In this document: positions 1 through 12,206 of the stretch, piece by piece | How the letters are laid out: each line of letters begins with the position of its first letter | Position numbering within the stretch: position 1 is the first letter of the stretch | Assembly: GCF_954871325.1 (NCBI RefSeq) | Contig: NC_088776.1 | Location: 37,992,508-38,056,507, forward strand | Source: Gordionus sp. m RMFG-2023 | Taxonomy: Eukaryota; Nematomorpha; Gordioida; Chordodea; Parachordodidae | Direction of reading: 5' to 3' | DNA: 64,000 nucleotides | The notes under the pieces: model-generated | The model's database searches: none | Told to the model about the DNA's origin: nothing | The model's input: the letters and a program-made list of their open reading frames with translations, nothing else | Made by a program: the position numbers and the translations under genes

Positions 1-2319
1 ACTATGAAAAAAAAGCCTCTGAAACAAATCAAATACTTGCCAAATATACGCAGAAGAAATGTCTAACTTGTCTTCCGAATCCTGAAAAAGACTACCGAAT
101 GAGTATCAAGCGTACACTTAGAAATCACAAAATAAAAAAACTTCCTCCTATTCCGACTACTTTTGAAGAATTAAGTATATCAGGTTAAATCATATTTAAG
201 TCTATAAATAACTTATTATTTTTTGAAAATATTTTTTAATATTAGAGGATTGGGTTACTACGGATCCACGAACGAGAGATTTCTTTTGCATGATAATGGT
301 GGAGATGCAGATGAACGAATAATTATATTTGCTACCGATTATATGTTCAAGATGTTAGCCGAAATCAAGTCTTGGTATATAGATGGGAATTTCAAATTGG
401 TACCTCATTTATTTTTGCAACTATACGTAATTAGAATACCCTTTAAACGTTATTTGTTACAGCTGCATATTTTTTGCTACAAAGAAAAACGTATCCAACG
501 TATGAAGAAGTTTTTAAGATTTTACTTGAAAAACCCAAGAACGTAATTTAGTGATAGATCCTACCACAATTTATATGGATTTTGAAAAGGCCGCAATCAA
601 TGCCATTGAAAATACTCTAGGTTTCTTTTAATGATTTAGTTATATAATATATTGTCTATGTATGGACCTTGATTTTAAAATATATTTTGGACATGTGGAT
701 CTTGAAATTTTTTAAATTTCATACTTTCATTTTACTGATGTTTTTATCAATTATTTTCGAGTATATTGTTGTAAATCGACTTACTCGAGAACTGAGCCAA
801 GTTTTGGGTCAAAAAAATTAACACAAAATTACTTGAGTCATGAATATGAGTTGACTAGAGGACGAATATTTCAAGTTGGTTTTTATTAGCAAAACAATTA
901 TTTTTTACTTTAGACTTTCAAGAATCGTGAATATGAATTATATAAATATATCATTAATTAAGATATTTGTTCTTTTTAATATTTTTTACTTTAAAATTCC
1001 AACATGAGTCGTGAATACGAATATATACTTGAGTTTAATATAGGACGAATAGTTCATACTCGCGTCGTCAAATTAGTCAACTAGAGGACGAGTATTTCAA
1101 ATAATTAATCATTATAAATTAAGATATTTGTTCTGTTTTTTATATTTTTTTACTTTAAGACTTTCAATTTGAGGCGTAAATAGGAATTATATACTTAAAT
1201 CGACTAGAGGACGAATATTTCAAATTAGTCATTAATTAAGATATTTGTCCTGTTTTTTATATTTTCTTACTTTTTTTCGTTAAGTAGAGTTAATAAAATA
1301 ATCATAAATGGCAGCAGCATGAGCATTGAATATATTACATTAAATTTAATAATCGTGCGCTAATGTAGAATAATGCTTTTTGTTTAAAATAAGAACAGCC
1401 TTTTTTTAAAAAAAATATAAGCGTTTTCAGATATTTGGATTGAAGGAGGGGGGGGGGGTGGCACTATGTTTTTGAAAAAAGACATGACTTTTCAAACCAA
1501 ACCTGGCTAGAATATTTCCCGAGTTAGCATCTTTGTGTTTAAGTAACTAAATATAAATTTTATTTGTAAAATAGTGAGCAATCTAAATTAATTTTGTGGG
1601 ATATAAAATTATCCCAATAAAAGTCAAAAATAAAGCCAATGTGGGCAATTAAATAATACATAGCCATTGTTTAAAGATGTTTTATTTAAATAGTAAACAT
1701 GAGCGTCAAGAAATTTTGTGATTATTCAAAATTAATAAAAACATAAATATTAAATAAAACTTATATAATAAGTTTAATCTATTTATTTTTTCCACTTTTA
1801 GGTAGAGATATCACCATCCAAGGATGTTTCTATCATCTAACTCAATCTACCCATAGGAAGATTCAAGAATTAGGATTAGAATCAACATATCGTAATGATC
1901 TATGGTTATGTTTATTTGCAGCAATGATCGACGGATTAGCATTTTTACCTGTACATGATGTCAAACGAGGGATGGAGTATTTAAAGACAATTGTATCAGA
2001 TGAAAACAGAGAAGTATTGTTATATTTTGATAAAAATTATGTGAATAGGGAATTAAGAAATGGGAGAAACTCGCAAAGACAATTAGATCCATTGTTTCCA
2101 CCAGAAACATGGAATGTATTCAATGTTACAATTGCTGGGGAAAATAGAACAAATAATGTATGTGAAGGGTGGAATAATCAATTTCAGCATATTATAGGTA
2201 ACAAAAAGCCTAAGATATGGGAACTAATCGAAAAGATGAAGATGGAAATAGCCATCGACATGGGAAAAATCGGTCAATGGAGTATTGTGACCTACATTTC
2301 TAAAAAAAATCGTAGTTAG
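1..2319 (+). mobile_element. MULE (Mutator-like) transposase gene, 5' part outside window, with a probable intron
   Basis: The reading runs on the plus strand in three blocks. About 1-183 ends in a PPIPTTFEEL segment. About 249-620 holds FLLHD, then W-x2-DGNFK, then MDFEKAAINA. The third block, 1802-2319, holds GCFYHLTQ, LAFLP, LLYFDKNYV, PLFP..WNV and ENRTNN..EGWN. This is the order of MULE DDE transposases of the kind with N-terminal FLYWCH fingers; those fingers would lie off the left edge. DGNFK and DFEKA carry the likely catalytic aspartates. Blocks two and three join in frame across 621-1801, which has a GT start and a cacttttag end, so it may be a real 1.18-kb intron rather than decay. 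A shorter in-frame join (184-248) is possible between the first two blocks. The last block ends at a stop 2317-2319 and looks intact. No TIR was found. Family certain, splicing inferred. Confidence 0.85.
829..1275. repeat. Diverged minisatellite, about 110-130-bp unit, about 4 copies
   Basis: The words GACTAGAGGACGAATATTTC and ATTAATTAAGATATTTGT, followed by a TTTTTACTTTA stretch, recur at about 850, 1080 and 1200, with a weaker copy near 1039. It lies inside the gap between the two main MULE coding blocks, so the presumed intron has grown by tandem duplication. The remaining 1280-1800 is AT-rich with an 11-G run at 1448-1458 and no recognisable gene. Confidence 0.7.
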
Positions 2320-3252
2320 GCCACAAAAATATTTTGAAAAATTTATGTATCGATTTTTTAGAAGAGAAAGGGACTTACCTAATTTCCTCTCTTCAATTTA
2401 AGAATATATACCTTCTAGTATTGTTTCATTTGAATAATATGACTTCTATTATTTCATATATCATTTTAATAAAATAAAATTATAATTATTTCTTTTCTGA
2501 AAATTTTGAAAAAAATTCATAAGCAAAATAATATAAGATTTGAAATATATAATACTCAGTGCTGATAATCACCCCTCTGAAATATATGTTTTTTGATTAA
2601 AATGGCCAGCATTTTTATTACTTTTGTCAGTATTTAATTTAAATTGGGCAGTAAAAAAAATAATTTAGCAAGTTTTTTTATTAATTTTTTTAAATACTTC
2701 AGTAAAATAATTTTTATCAAATAGAGGAGACTTAAATTGCAAATTTTCTATTTCGCCACGGAATTTATATATATAATTATATCATTTAATGTGCCCATCA
2801 TTCGCATTAAAAACATAAAAGGGCGCTATTTAAGAGTTAGTAAAAGTCATGCTTTATTTTCGTCAACTAATGGCAAATATTAAGTTTGTGACATAGAACA
2901 CAATATATTTTATATTCTAAAAATTATCAGCAAAAGATGATTTAAAATTTTAATATATTTCTAAAAACTTCATGGAAATGATTAATAATTTGTGTAAAAA
3001 TTAATATTTTTTATAATAAATGTTTTTTTTTAAATAAAAATTTGATTTTTCAATAATATCTAAAAGTTGATGAAAATAGGTTAACTAGATTTATTTAACT
3101 TTCGTTTTATTATTTAAAACCTCAAATCTTCTAGGGAATTTAAATTTAAAAAACATTTTAATTTAATTAAAGTAGTGCAGATCCAGGTCAAAAAATGGTA
3201 TGAATTTATAAATCCGGGCCAAAATAAAAAATCTGGGCTGGCCATTATCATT
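2320..3252. other. AT-rich spacer, no gene seen
   Basis: About 930 bases of very AT-rich DNA after the MULE stop. I see no open frame with protein-like composition, no RNA gene and no terminal repeats. Confidence 0.6.
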
Positions 3253-3330
3253 ATTTAGCTTATAATAATATTTAGCTTATAATAATATTTAGCCTATAAT
3301 AATATTTAGCTTATAATAATATTTAGCTTA
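3253..3330. repeat. 17-bp tandem repeat, about 4.6 copies
   Basis: The unit ATTTAGCTTATAATAAT is repeated head to tail with a single C/T change in the third copy. Near identity of the units indicates recent slippage. Confidence 0.95.
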
Positions 3331-3682
3331 ATATCACATAGACTAGATATCTAATTCGTTTATTTTACAAATATTGTTTTGTTTAATTTTCACCAAACCT
3401 GGGATCGGAATAAGGCCATAACATTATATATCATATTGGTTAGGATTAATTAATAATAATTTAAAATTTGTTTAGGTTTAATATTAATCACTAGTTATTA
3501 TTCATAATTTTGTTTAACAATTTTATATGGGAAATTTTTATTTGGAAAAATTTTATAGGAATTTTTTTTAATTTTGTTGATTTTTCTCAAAAATTTTACA
3601 TATTTTATTTGGGGATTTTTTTTCCTATTTCGTTAATTTTCTAAAAATAATTTTATATTTTATAAGGATCAAAAAATATGGG

Positions 3683-3925
3683 AATTATTTTCCGGGGTAA
3701 TATTTTCCGGGGTAATATTTTCCGGGGTAATATTTTCCGGGGAATTATTTTATGTGAGAATTTTTTTCCGGGCAATTATTTTCCTAGGGAAATATTTCCC
3801 GGAAATTTTTCCTAGATAATTATTTTCTGGGGAATCATTTTTCAGGGAATTTTTTTCAGGTGAATTTTTTCCAGGGGATTTTTTTTCCGGGGAGTAGTCT
3901 TTCAGGGATTATTTTTCGGCGAATT
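3683..3925. repeat. 15-bp G-rich minisatellite (TATTTTCCGGGGTAA) with a decayed tail
   Basis: Three near-perfect copies of TATTTTCCGGGGTAA lie around 3695-3745. They are followed to about 3925 by progressively degraded versions (TTTTCCGGGG, TTTTCAGGG, TTTTCCTAGG words). The array ends just before the protease-like start of the retroelement at 3935. Confidence 0.85.
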
Positions 3926-3934
3926 ATTTTCCTA

Positions 3935-6765
3935 GATTCTTTGAATTTGATTTTGACACTGGTGCACTACCGTCATTGATCGAAAATGATATATGGAGAG
4001 GTATTGGACGACCAAAAATTAGAACAACCAGTCCTTTAACTGCATATCGTGATCATCCGTTAGATGTTAAGGGAGAGACTCAAGTCAATGTTAGATTTGG
4101 ATACAAGGACCCTACCTGTGGTAATAATGAACCAACTGGGGTATCTCTTTCCTACCATGGATTATAGCATTCAATTTAGAAATGCCTCGTCAGGTTATCA
4201 TTTATCAAGTGCGCAATTCGGTCAACACTATTAAAAAAGAAAAATATTATAACATTAGATTCTAGAATTCGAGATTTGATTAATAAACATCAAGAAATTT
4301 TTGAAAGATGGAACATATAAGTGATTTTGCGGTGCGAATAAATTTAAAGGATACCGCTGTACTAAGATCGTTTCCAGCCCTAGGGTACCATTTCTACTTC
4401 TCAAAGTAATTGAAATTGAATTAGATTGATCAGTGGTTGCAGGAATTATCGAAAAGATTGATTCGACTATAACTAGGAAGTGGTACGCCAACTGTAAATG
4501 TGCGCAAGATTAATGGCGATATTTAAATATACGCTAATTTCAAAGTTACTCTCAATCCGTGTTGATTGTATGACCATCATATTATTCCTACCTTAGACGA
4601 TTTATTAAAGAAAATCCAAGGTGGTGATAAATTTACCGTGATAAAGATGCGTATTTTCAGATGGAAGTAGAATTGGAATCTCAGGAATTCGTAACCATAG
4701 TGACTCATAAGGAGTATTTCCGTAACCGACGATTATCAGTTGCTAAAAGATTGCCCAATGACTGGTGTCTACTTAGATGACGTAATTATTTCTGGTCAAA
4801 CAATGAGAAGCATATAAAATTTGCGAATCGTGTTAGACAGAATACAGACGACTGGTCTTAGGGCGAAATTGACGAAAGTTAGATCTTTACAAAAATCGGT
4901 ATCATTTTTAAGGGTGATTATTGATTTATTCGGTACATCCTAATCTAGACACCAAATCCTAAGAATATACTAGATCTTTTCTAGGACTCGTGAATTATCA
5001 TGAACGTTTTATTCGTAATCTACATAGTAAAGTGGCGCTATTACATAGAAACGAGAGTGAAGTACCTTGGCGGTGGACGAAATGAACAAGATTCCTTCGG
5101 TGAGGTTAAAATATTATTGTCTTCCGAGGAAACGATAATTCCTTAATACGCGCAGTTCTATAATTTCGGATGCGATGCATCTAATTCAGGAATGAGGTTG
5201 TTGCGTAGACGGAAGGACAAAACCTATTTCGTTAGCGTCACGTACTTTACTAGAATCAGAGAAACACTATTCTCCGACTGATATCGAAGCTCGAGCACTT
5301 TTATACGTTGGGCCTGGAAGATGGCTTCTTATGATTTTACAATAGAAAAAATGTAATCGCAGTCGCATTATCAAGGCTTCCAATATTAGACATGGAAGAG
5401 AATCAAGATTCTAAACATGCTTTGGTGATTCAAAGTATTAATTTGGATGACATGCAAATTGTCAGAAAATATTCTACGAAAGAGTTGAAGCAAGATTTAA
5501 TATTAAAAAAATAGCAATACACATTCAGCAAAATTGGAAAAATTTTGATCGTCATAAAGATAAAGAAATTGTTAATTTCTATAATCGACGGGAGAGCTTT
5601 CTGTCGATCGTGATATTATAGATCGGAATGGGAAATTGGTTATTCCTAATAAATTAGGAAATGCAGTGTTAGGAATGATTCACCGGGGACATCCTGGGAA
5701 AAATATAATGAAATCTATTTTTAGATTGAGTTGCTGGTGGCCCAGGTGAGATATTGATAAAGAAAATTCTATCAAAATATGTTCTGGATGCCAAAAAAAT
5801 AGACCAGGAATTCAAGAAATACCTCTGTATTCTTGGACTGTTGGTAAGGAATCTTGGGAGCAAATCCATATTGATTTTGCTGGAACAGTGGATTCGAGAT
5901 ATTGGATAATTGGTGTCTATTTCTATTACAAATGGTTAGAAGTTGATCTAATGTAGAATACCTCCACTGAGGCTATGATTAAACGATTAAAAAAATGGTT
6001 TGCTAGGTTTTGAATACCCAAGTAAATTGTGTCAGACAAAGGACCACAATTCATATCTTGGGAATTCCGTCGGTATTGTGATTTAAATAACATACGTCAT
6101 ATACGTTCGACACCCTATCATTTCGAAAACTACAATTAGCTGAGCGTAAAATACGAACTTTGAAAGGTCGATATTACGCGACGAGAGAATCAATTTCTGA
6201 TCCAGAAGAAGCTATGATACAGGTTTTAACAACCTATCGATTGGGGGAGCATAGTTCTACAGGGGGATCTCCTGACAAGATTATATTGGAAGACAATTGA
6301 AAAAAGTTTATACTGGATAAGACAAAATACATGAAATTGAAAAGGCAAATGAAATCAAAAACATGATTTACATTTGAAAGTGAGAGAATTCGAGATTTAA
6401 AAACCTGTGTAGTTAAACAATGAGAAAACCAAAGGTTGGAGAAAGGGAGTGATTAAAGAAAGGATAGGGTTATATTCTTATATTGTTGAAACTCCCGAAA
6501 GAACATTGGGGAAACGCAGATCAGCTAAGAAATCGTTCAATTATTCCGACTCATGAAAGTTCTTCGGAAGTTACAGAAATAGTTGCGCCAGCTAATGAAG
6601 CAGGTATTATTAACTTTAGTTAATTCATTGATTTCAATACTGTACCTTGTTTATCAAGAAACCGTAAACCTACAAAGAGGTTTATTGAGGAAATCTAACT
6701 TAAAAATGTTTGAAGGAAGTGAAATGAATTGTATTTATAGAACATTCTATTCTATTCCAATTTAA
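3935..6765 (+). mobile_element. Ty3/gypsy-like LTR retroelement fossil (pol region), broken
   Basis: A decayed pol region in the usual Ty3/gypsy order on the plus strand: aspartic protease (DTGA motif near 3955), reverse transcriptase (a YLDD-class box with DDVIISG near 4780), the RT thumb/RNase H stretch (LGLVNYHERF near 4985), then the zinc-binding and catalytic core of an integrase (about 5640-6150). It is an old copy with many breaks in every domain, far more than ten. No gag and no flanking LTR pair could be recognised, so both true ends are uncertain. It begins directly after the 15-bp G-rich minisatellite. Confidence 0.85.
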
Positions 6766-8429
6766 ATTAATTGGTGTGATAATTTTGAAAATAATAAAAC
6801 GACATATTTTAATCCATGGTAATTTTATAAATAACTAATTATTAGTCGTTTTATTAAAGTGATGATTCTTTATATAAATTATAAGTTTGTATATGAAAAA
6901 TAATAGGTTAAATTTGAATGTTAATATAAAATAAAAAGAAATAAGTAAAAATATAAATCACGATATATTTTATAAAAAATCATTCGATATTCTCATATAT
7001 AATTGTTATTTAATTTTTATGTTATAATTTATTTAAATTAATTTTAAAAAATAATTTTATTTAAAAAACAGTTTCAATTATTTTATAAAATTAAATTTAT
7101 GACATATTTTATATACAAAACCGAATATTCTAATGTATTTAAATTTATTCTAATTATTATATAAATTTATTTTAATTAAGATTAAAATATTATTTTTTAC
7201 ATCTATAATATTCCTCTCTCTGAGAAATATATTATATTTATTTTTCGTAAGTCGAATTTGATAACGCTATTCAATTTCATCGTCGATTTGTTATCGCGAG
7301 CTAGTTGCCGGGTATTTTTTTTATCGATCTTGTTTATACATTAATAAGCAGCATCAAATTCTGTTAGTATTAGCTTCATTGTCGTCTTGGTTGTCCGCAT
7401 CTATACCATCATGTTGACTGCTATAGACATCATAGTTTATTGTTTGCATTGTTGCGATATTTATTTAGTCATCACAATTGGAGATTAGATATTGTTATTA
7501 TCACTAAGTTCATATTATTTAATATATTTAATATATCGTATTTTATTTTGATTTTTAAATGTCATATTTCAATAATCAATTTAAAGCTTTAATTTTTAAA
7601 TACTTATTTTTTGAATTAATTATTTTAAATTTTCTTTAATTTTCCCCTCCTTGATAATCATGTTGGAATGTTTCAAATTAGCATGAACTTAAGGTGGAAC
7701 AATTAGGTTCAAACGACATGCATGTTATATATCATCATACGTTTGCTAAATCAATCATAAGCCCGTTAGCTTTTCACTACCTCATCATGTTATAAAATCT
7801 TAATAGAGGAGAGGACAGAGTTTAAAAATTAGTGGCTTTTATATAAAAATTGGTATATCCTAGAATATCTTTGGTTAACATTGGATAAGAATTTGAAATC
7901 TTTTTTTATCTTCTTGGGGGAGGGGGCGGTTTGTCTTCGGTTTTTGAAAGTTGTAACCCATGGCAATTTTATTAACGTTAGCCTCCACTTATTCCAAGAA
8001 TCTAAGATATATGTTTTGTTTTATATAGCTTGTCATCTAGTTCCTATTTTATTTTTGTAAATATTTTTATAGTATATCATATTGTAATTTCTAGCATTGC
8101 TTACAGCCTTTAATTATATTTGAAATATTATTTTCATTAATTTATTATTACCTTAATTAAAATATATAACTTTGCTGCCATCATGATAGAAACTGGTGGA
8201 TAAGCTATTAGGAAAAGATTTTATTAAATGAAAAGAATTACATTGCTATGATTCTATATAAAAAAGCATAAGTTTATATAAGGAAAATAATAGAATAAAA
8301 TTGAGAGTTATAATATAAAATAAAATGAAATAGGTAAAAATATAAATCGCCATATATTTTATGAATATATTTCTCAAATATTTTGATTTATTCAAATTAT
8401 TTTTTAATATATTTAACAAATTCAAATCA
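6766..8429. other. AT-rich spacer, no gene seen
   Basis: Mostly low-complexity AT sequence. A less AT-rich patch at about 7245-7480 has minus-strand frames with many D, N and T codons but frequent stops. I could not identify it. No RNA gene or terminal repeat was seen. Confidence 0.5.
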
Positions 8430-8660
8430 TTTCTTTCACAAGAAATACAACTGCATTGTTTCCACCATCATATTCTTCTATTAATTCCGATAGATTTTCC
8501 AAATAACTTTGGGATGTTTGATCATTAATACTATTTTAAGCCAAAACTTCATATTTTAAAGACCCCACATTTTCCGTCTTTCCAAATTCATTAAAATAAG
8601 TAATTAGTTTATTCATCAAAAGAGATGCTCTCTTTGATAATGTAGATATTCGAAAATTTA
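8430..8660 (-). pseudogene. Unidentified decayed coding fragment next to the hAT insertion
   Basis: On the minus strand a protein-like reading of about 70 codons contains SKRASLLMNKLITYFNEFGK and, after one internal stop, LSELIEEYDGGNNAVVFLVK. It ends a few tens of bases from the left terminus of the hAT element at 8680. I do not recognise the family. It could be an old exon or a piece of another transposon. Confidence 0.35.
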
Positions 8661-8679
8661 AAAAATTTAGATTTTTACT

Positions 8680-11600
8680 CATAGGCGTAGCCAGGATTTT
8701 CCTAAGGGGGGGGGGGAATTACAAAATTTCTGGGGGCTTTGCCCCCAGACCCCCTTTTTGGCGGGCCTTCGGCCGGGTTATTAATCCTATATATATTTAA
8801 AAAAAATTTTTAACAAATAATAAGCCCGGAAGAAATATGAAATATATTTTTATTAGTTTATTGTTAATATAGATAGATCACACAAAAATGTGGTATTAAT
8901 TTATGTTATGTAATAATTTATGTTTTGTGTAATATAAGATAGATCATACAAAAACGTGGTAATAATTTATAATGTTATATCTAATTTTCTTTTAGAATTT
9001 GATAATTCATTAATTATTTCAGTATTATCTGGTGTTAATTCCCGATGAATATTTAATAGCGCTAAACCATTTAATCTATTTTGCGAGGTAGTATTTCGTA
9101 AGTATGTTTTTAGTCTAATTAGAGAAAGTTCTTTCATTTGTACATGTCGTAATTGGGAGGCATGCTAAAATTTGAAATAATTTTGTTATGTTCGGAAATT
9201 CAATTAGTGTGTGTTTACAAATATTCAGTGCATTTAATGCATTATCGGCTTTATATCCATTCTTTTTAAATTGGCAAACCAATATTTAAATTCACTTATT
9301 ACTTCTAATTCGGTCCCTACCATATCTTGCAAATAAAAATTATATAAATACTGAATTTTATTTCTAATGTCATCCGAAATGTTCACAGATGGATTAGAGG
9401 ATAACAAAATTTGAAAGTTACTTAGCAAAAGTTTATGGTTTAATAAACGTTCTTTAATCTGAGTTAAAAAAGTGTCCATAAATAATAATTTTAATATACT
9501 CCTCAACTGATTGTAAGGAAATATTATTCCTATGTACTTGTCTTGATACTATTCTTGCCATGCTTATTATCATAATATAGGATTGCACTTTTTTTTGAAC
9601 TTTGTTAAAATTGTTCTAAATTCACAATCAGCATTTTTTTCTTATATGTAAAATAGCATTATATGCATCTTCAGCTAAGATCAATGCCTGAACCATATCT
9701 AGGTTCACTCTTTGCAAGGCTCTGCATAATAATATTGTGTGGCAGAAGAGAGTGTTAATAATGCAATTAATGGCCAATAAAAACTCAGGATCTTGAATCG
9801 CTTTCAAGATTCCATTGGCTTCTGCCACCACTGATGTATCTGTCCATCCACATATTTCCTCCAATGCAACAATTATCGGGTCAAATAATTCAAGAAAAAC
9901 TGCAACTGATTCATGGTAGGATCCATCTTGTAGGGCACATTTTCACAAGATTATGATGATTATTGCCAAATTCTTCCTTTGCCAGAATATTTTTGAGGAC
10001 ATTAGATCTTTTTGGATACTTGAACATATCATATACCTTGCCTATTGTGCCTTTTTAAATATATGATTATAATTAAAATAAAAGTTTAATAAACCCATGG
10101 TACTAGGAATAACGGGAATTGAGCAACAATCAGAAATGGCTAGATTTAGGGAATGCGATGCACAATATACATAAATTGCAGTAGGATATTTTTTTATTAA
10201 ATGTGATAGAACACCAATTAAATGTCCACTCATAGCAGGGGCACCATCATATCCTTGTCCCCGCATAAAATTAACATTAATTTAAAATTTTTTAAGATAA
10301 ACATCAATTGTGTCAGCAAGACATTCACCTCTCATATCTTGAATTGGAATAAATTGCAAAAAGTCTTCTTTTATTTGAACTTCATCTATATAAATGATAA
10401 TAATTTGTATAAAATAAATATAAATTTTGCCATTTTCAGAATATAAATATCGAGCACACAAGGACATTTGCTCTATGCCAGATATATCAGTTGATTCATC
10501 TGCCAAGACTGAAAAGAATGGAGACTTGTTAATGTTGGCAACTACCTTTCTTAATATTAAATCATTACACACATCAATGATTTCGTTTTGAATGGTGGCG
10601 CTTAAATACGTAGCATTTTTTGGTGCATTTAACAAGTTAATCCTGAGCTCATCATCTCCAATTGCTCAGTTTCTGAGAATAGCTCTAAAGTTCCCATCAT
10701 TTTCATTTGTATCATCCTTAAATATACAACCTGAATCTCGATGACCTCTTAATGACATACATTGATTTCCACATGTAATTATTGCATCTATTATAGGAGA
10801 TAATTTTCGTCTATTTTCATTTGCTATTTTCTATTTACCCTGATCTTTATAAAAAATAAATAATTATAAGGCCATAAAATATGAAATCCAAAAGGTTGGC
10901 CAATTAAACTGGTACCTTTGTGGGTCTCTTATATTAATAATGGTTTACCTATTATATGAATGATAGAATCTCTATCATTAGCATTAATTGCTCTAAGAGA
11001 TGATATAATATTTTGTGTATTTTTATGGTATAAATTGTTTTGATGATTTTCAAATTCTCTCCTGCATCTTTCCAACGTCTATATGGGAAATCACAAGTCG
11101 CTTTAATTTTTTTTCACCTTTACCAGCATATTTTGGTCCAAATAGAACACAATATTTACAATAAGCCCCATTTTGTGAAGGTGAGTAAGCCAACCAAGGC
11201 TAAGTGGTAAACCAATTAAATTGAAATTTTAATTTCCTTCTAGAAAGATCTCTTGGAAATTTATAATTATTGGGTGGCCTATATATACTCTCTAGTATAT
11301 TAAAGTCTTTGGGGGCTACATCCAATTGAACATAATTGTTATGTCAAATGGTAAAGTACCTAAATAAACTATTTACATATTTTTAAAATAGAAATTTTAC
11401 TATCCATATTTTGAACTCTTGACTGTATAAGATTTACTGCAGATCTTTCATCAACAACATTAACTTAAAAAAATGCAAATTACATAATGATATTAAAATA
11501 AAATACCTATTGGGACTACCTGGATGATATGATTGCTTTTCTCATTCTCTAGCACAATCTCTAATATTTGATCATCTTTTTAAGAATCAATAACAACTAA

Positions 11601-12206
11601 TAATAATAATTATGATATTCAAATAGTTCTTACTTGCTCGGTCAAAAAATTGCAAAATATATTTTAAAAATAAATTGGAAGGGAATTTAAAAAAAATGAG
11701 AATATGGTTATGTTTTTATTAAATTTATAAATTATTTTATTAATAATTTTGTAATTAAATTTTACTTTTATTAAGAAAAATAAATTAAAATAATTCACTA
11801 TATAAAATTATAAAAAATCATATTTATATATTATTTTACTTAGTATTTTTATAGATCTATTAATAGTTATTATATAAAATTGACTTTTGTCTTATGGCTT
11901 ATATATGGCTTATATTTCATTTTTTAAAATACATTTTTGGTATCACTTTTTTTAAATATATTTATATATAAATCTTTTTAAAAAATATAAATTATAGTCA
12001 ATAGTTTAAGTTTAAAAAATTATTAACTCTCATTATTTCTTTCATTATTGTTTAAGAAGATATATGCATACATTTTTGAGAGACAGGGAGTAGGGAGGGG
12101 ACTAAGGAACGTATTTTTTTATTAGTTTAAAATGTTATTTACCAAAAGTGATATATTTTTGAAGGGGGGGGGGAATTTCCCCTTGCCTCCCCTGGCTACG
12201 CCTATG
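8680..12206 (-). mobile_element. hAT DNA transposon (ZMYM1-like transposase), both ends present
   Basis: A 3.5-kb element bounded by perfect 16-bp terminal inverted repeats: CATAGGCGTAGCCAGG at 8680-8695 and its reverse complement at 12191-12206. A TTTACT duplication abuts both ends (8674-8679 and 12207-12212). hAT duplications are usually 8 bp, so this one is short or partly mutated. Subterminal regions are G/C-rich, with an 11-G run at 8706-8716, a hairpin-forming GGGGGCTTTGCCCCC, and a 10-G run at 12164-12173. The transposase is coded on the minus strand. TIR identity and the long surviving frames suggest a fairly young insertion. Confidence 0.92.
9010..11560 (-). pseudogene. hAT transposase with TTF-type zinc finger, frame-broken
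   Basis: Read on the minus strand, the order is complete for ZMYM1-type hAT transposases. A TTF-type finger with NGAYCKYCVLFGPKYAGKGE lies near 11110-11190. CGNQCMSLRGHRDSG lies near 10740. The FFSVLADESTDIS block (first catalytic D region) is near 10500. GQGYDGAPAMSG is near 10230-10265. A segment with WTDTSVVAEANGIL follows at 9628-9864. The C-terminal dimerisation region has NERTFSLIRLKTYLRN near 9120-9150 and then LNGLALL. Several frameshifts and stops, roughly five to eight, interrupt it, so it is unlikely to make active protein. One apparent stretch at 10282-10400 is an AT-rich insertion interrupting the frame. Confidence 0.9.

Noticed and set aside
6583-6765. Separate 60-codon gene
   Set aside because: Lies at the tail of the Ty3/gypsy-like fossil and shows no independent gene features.
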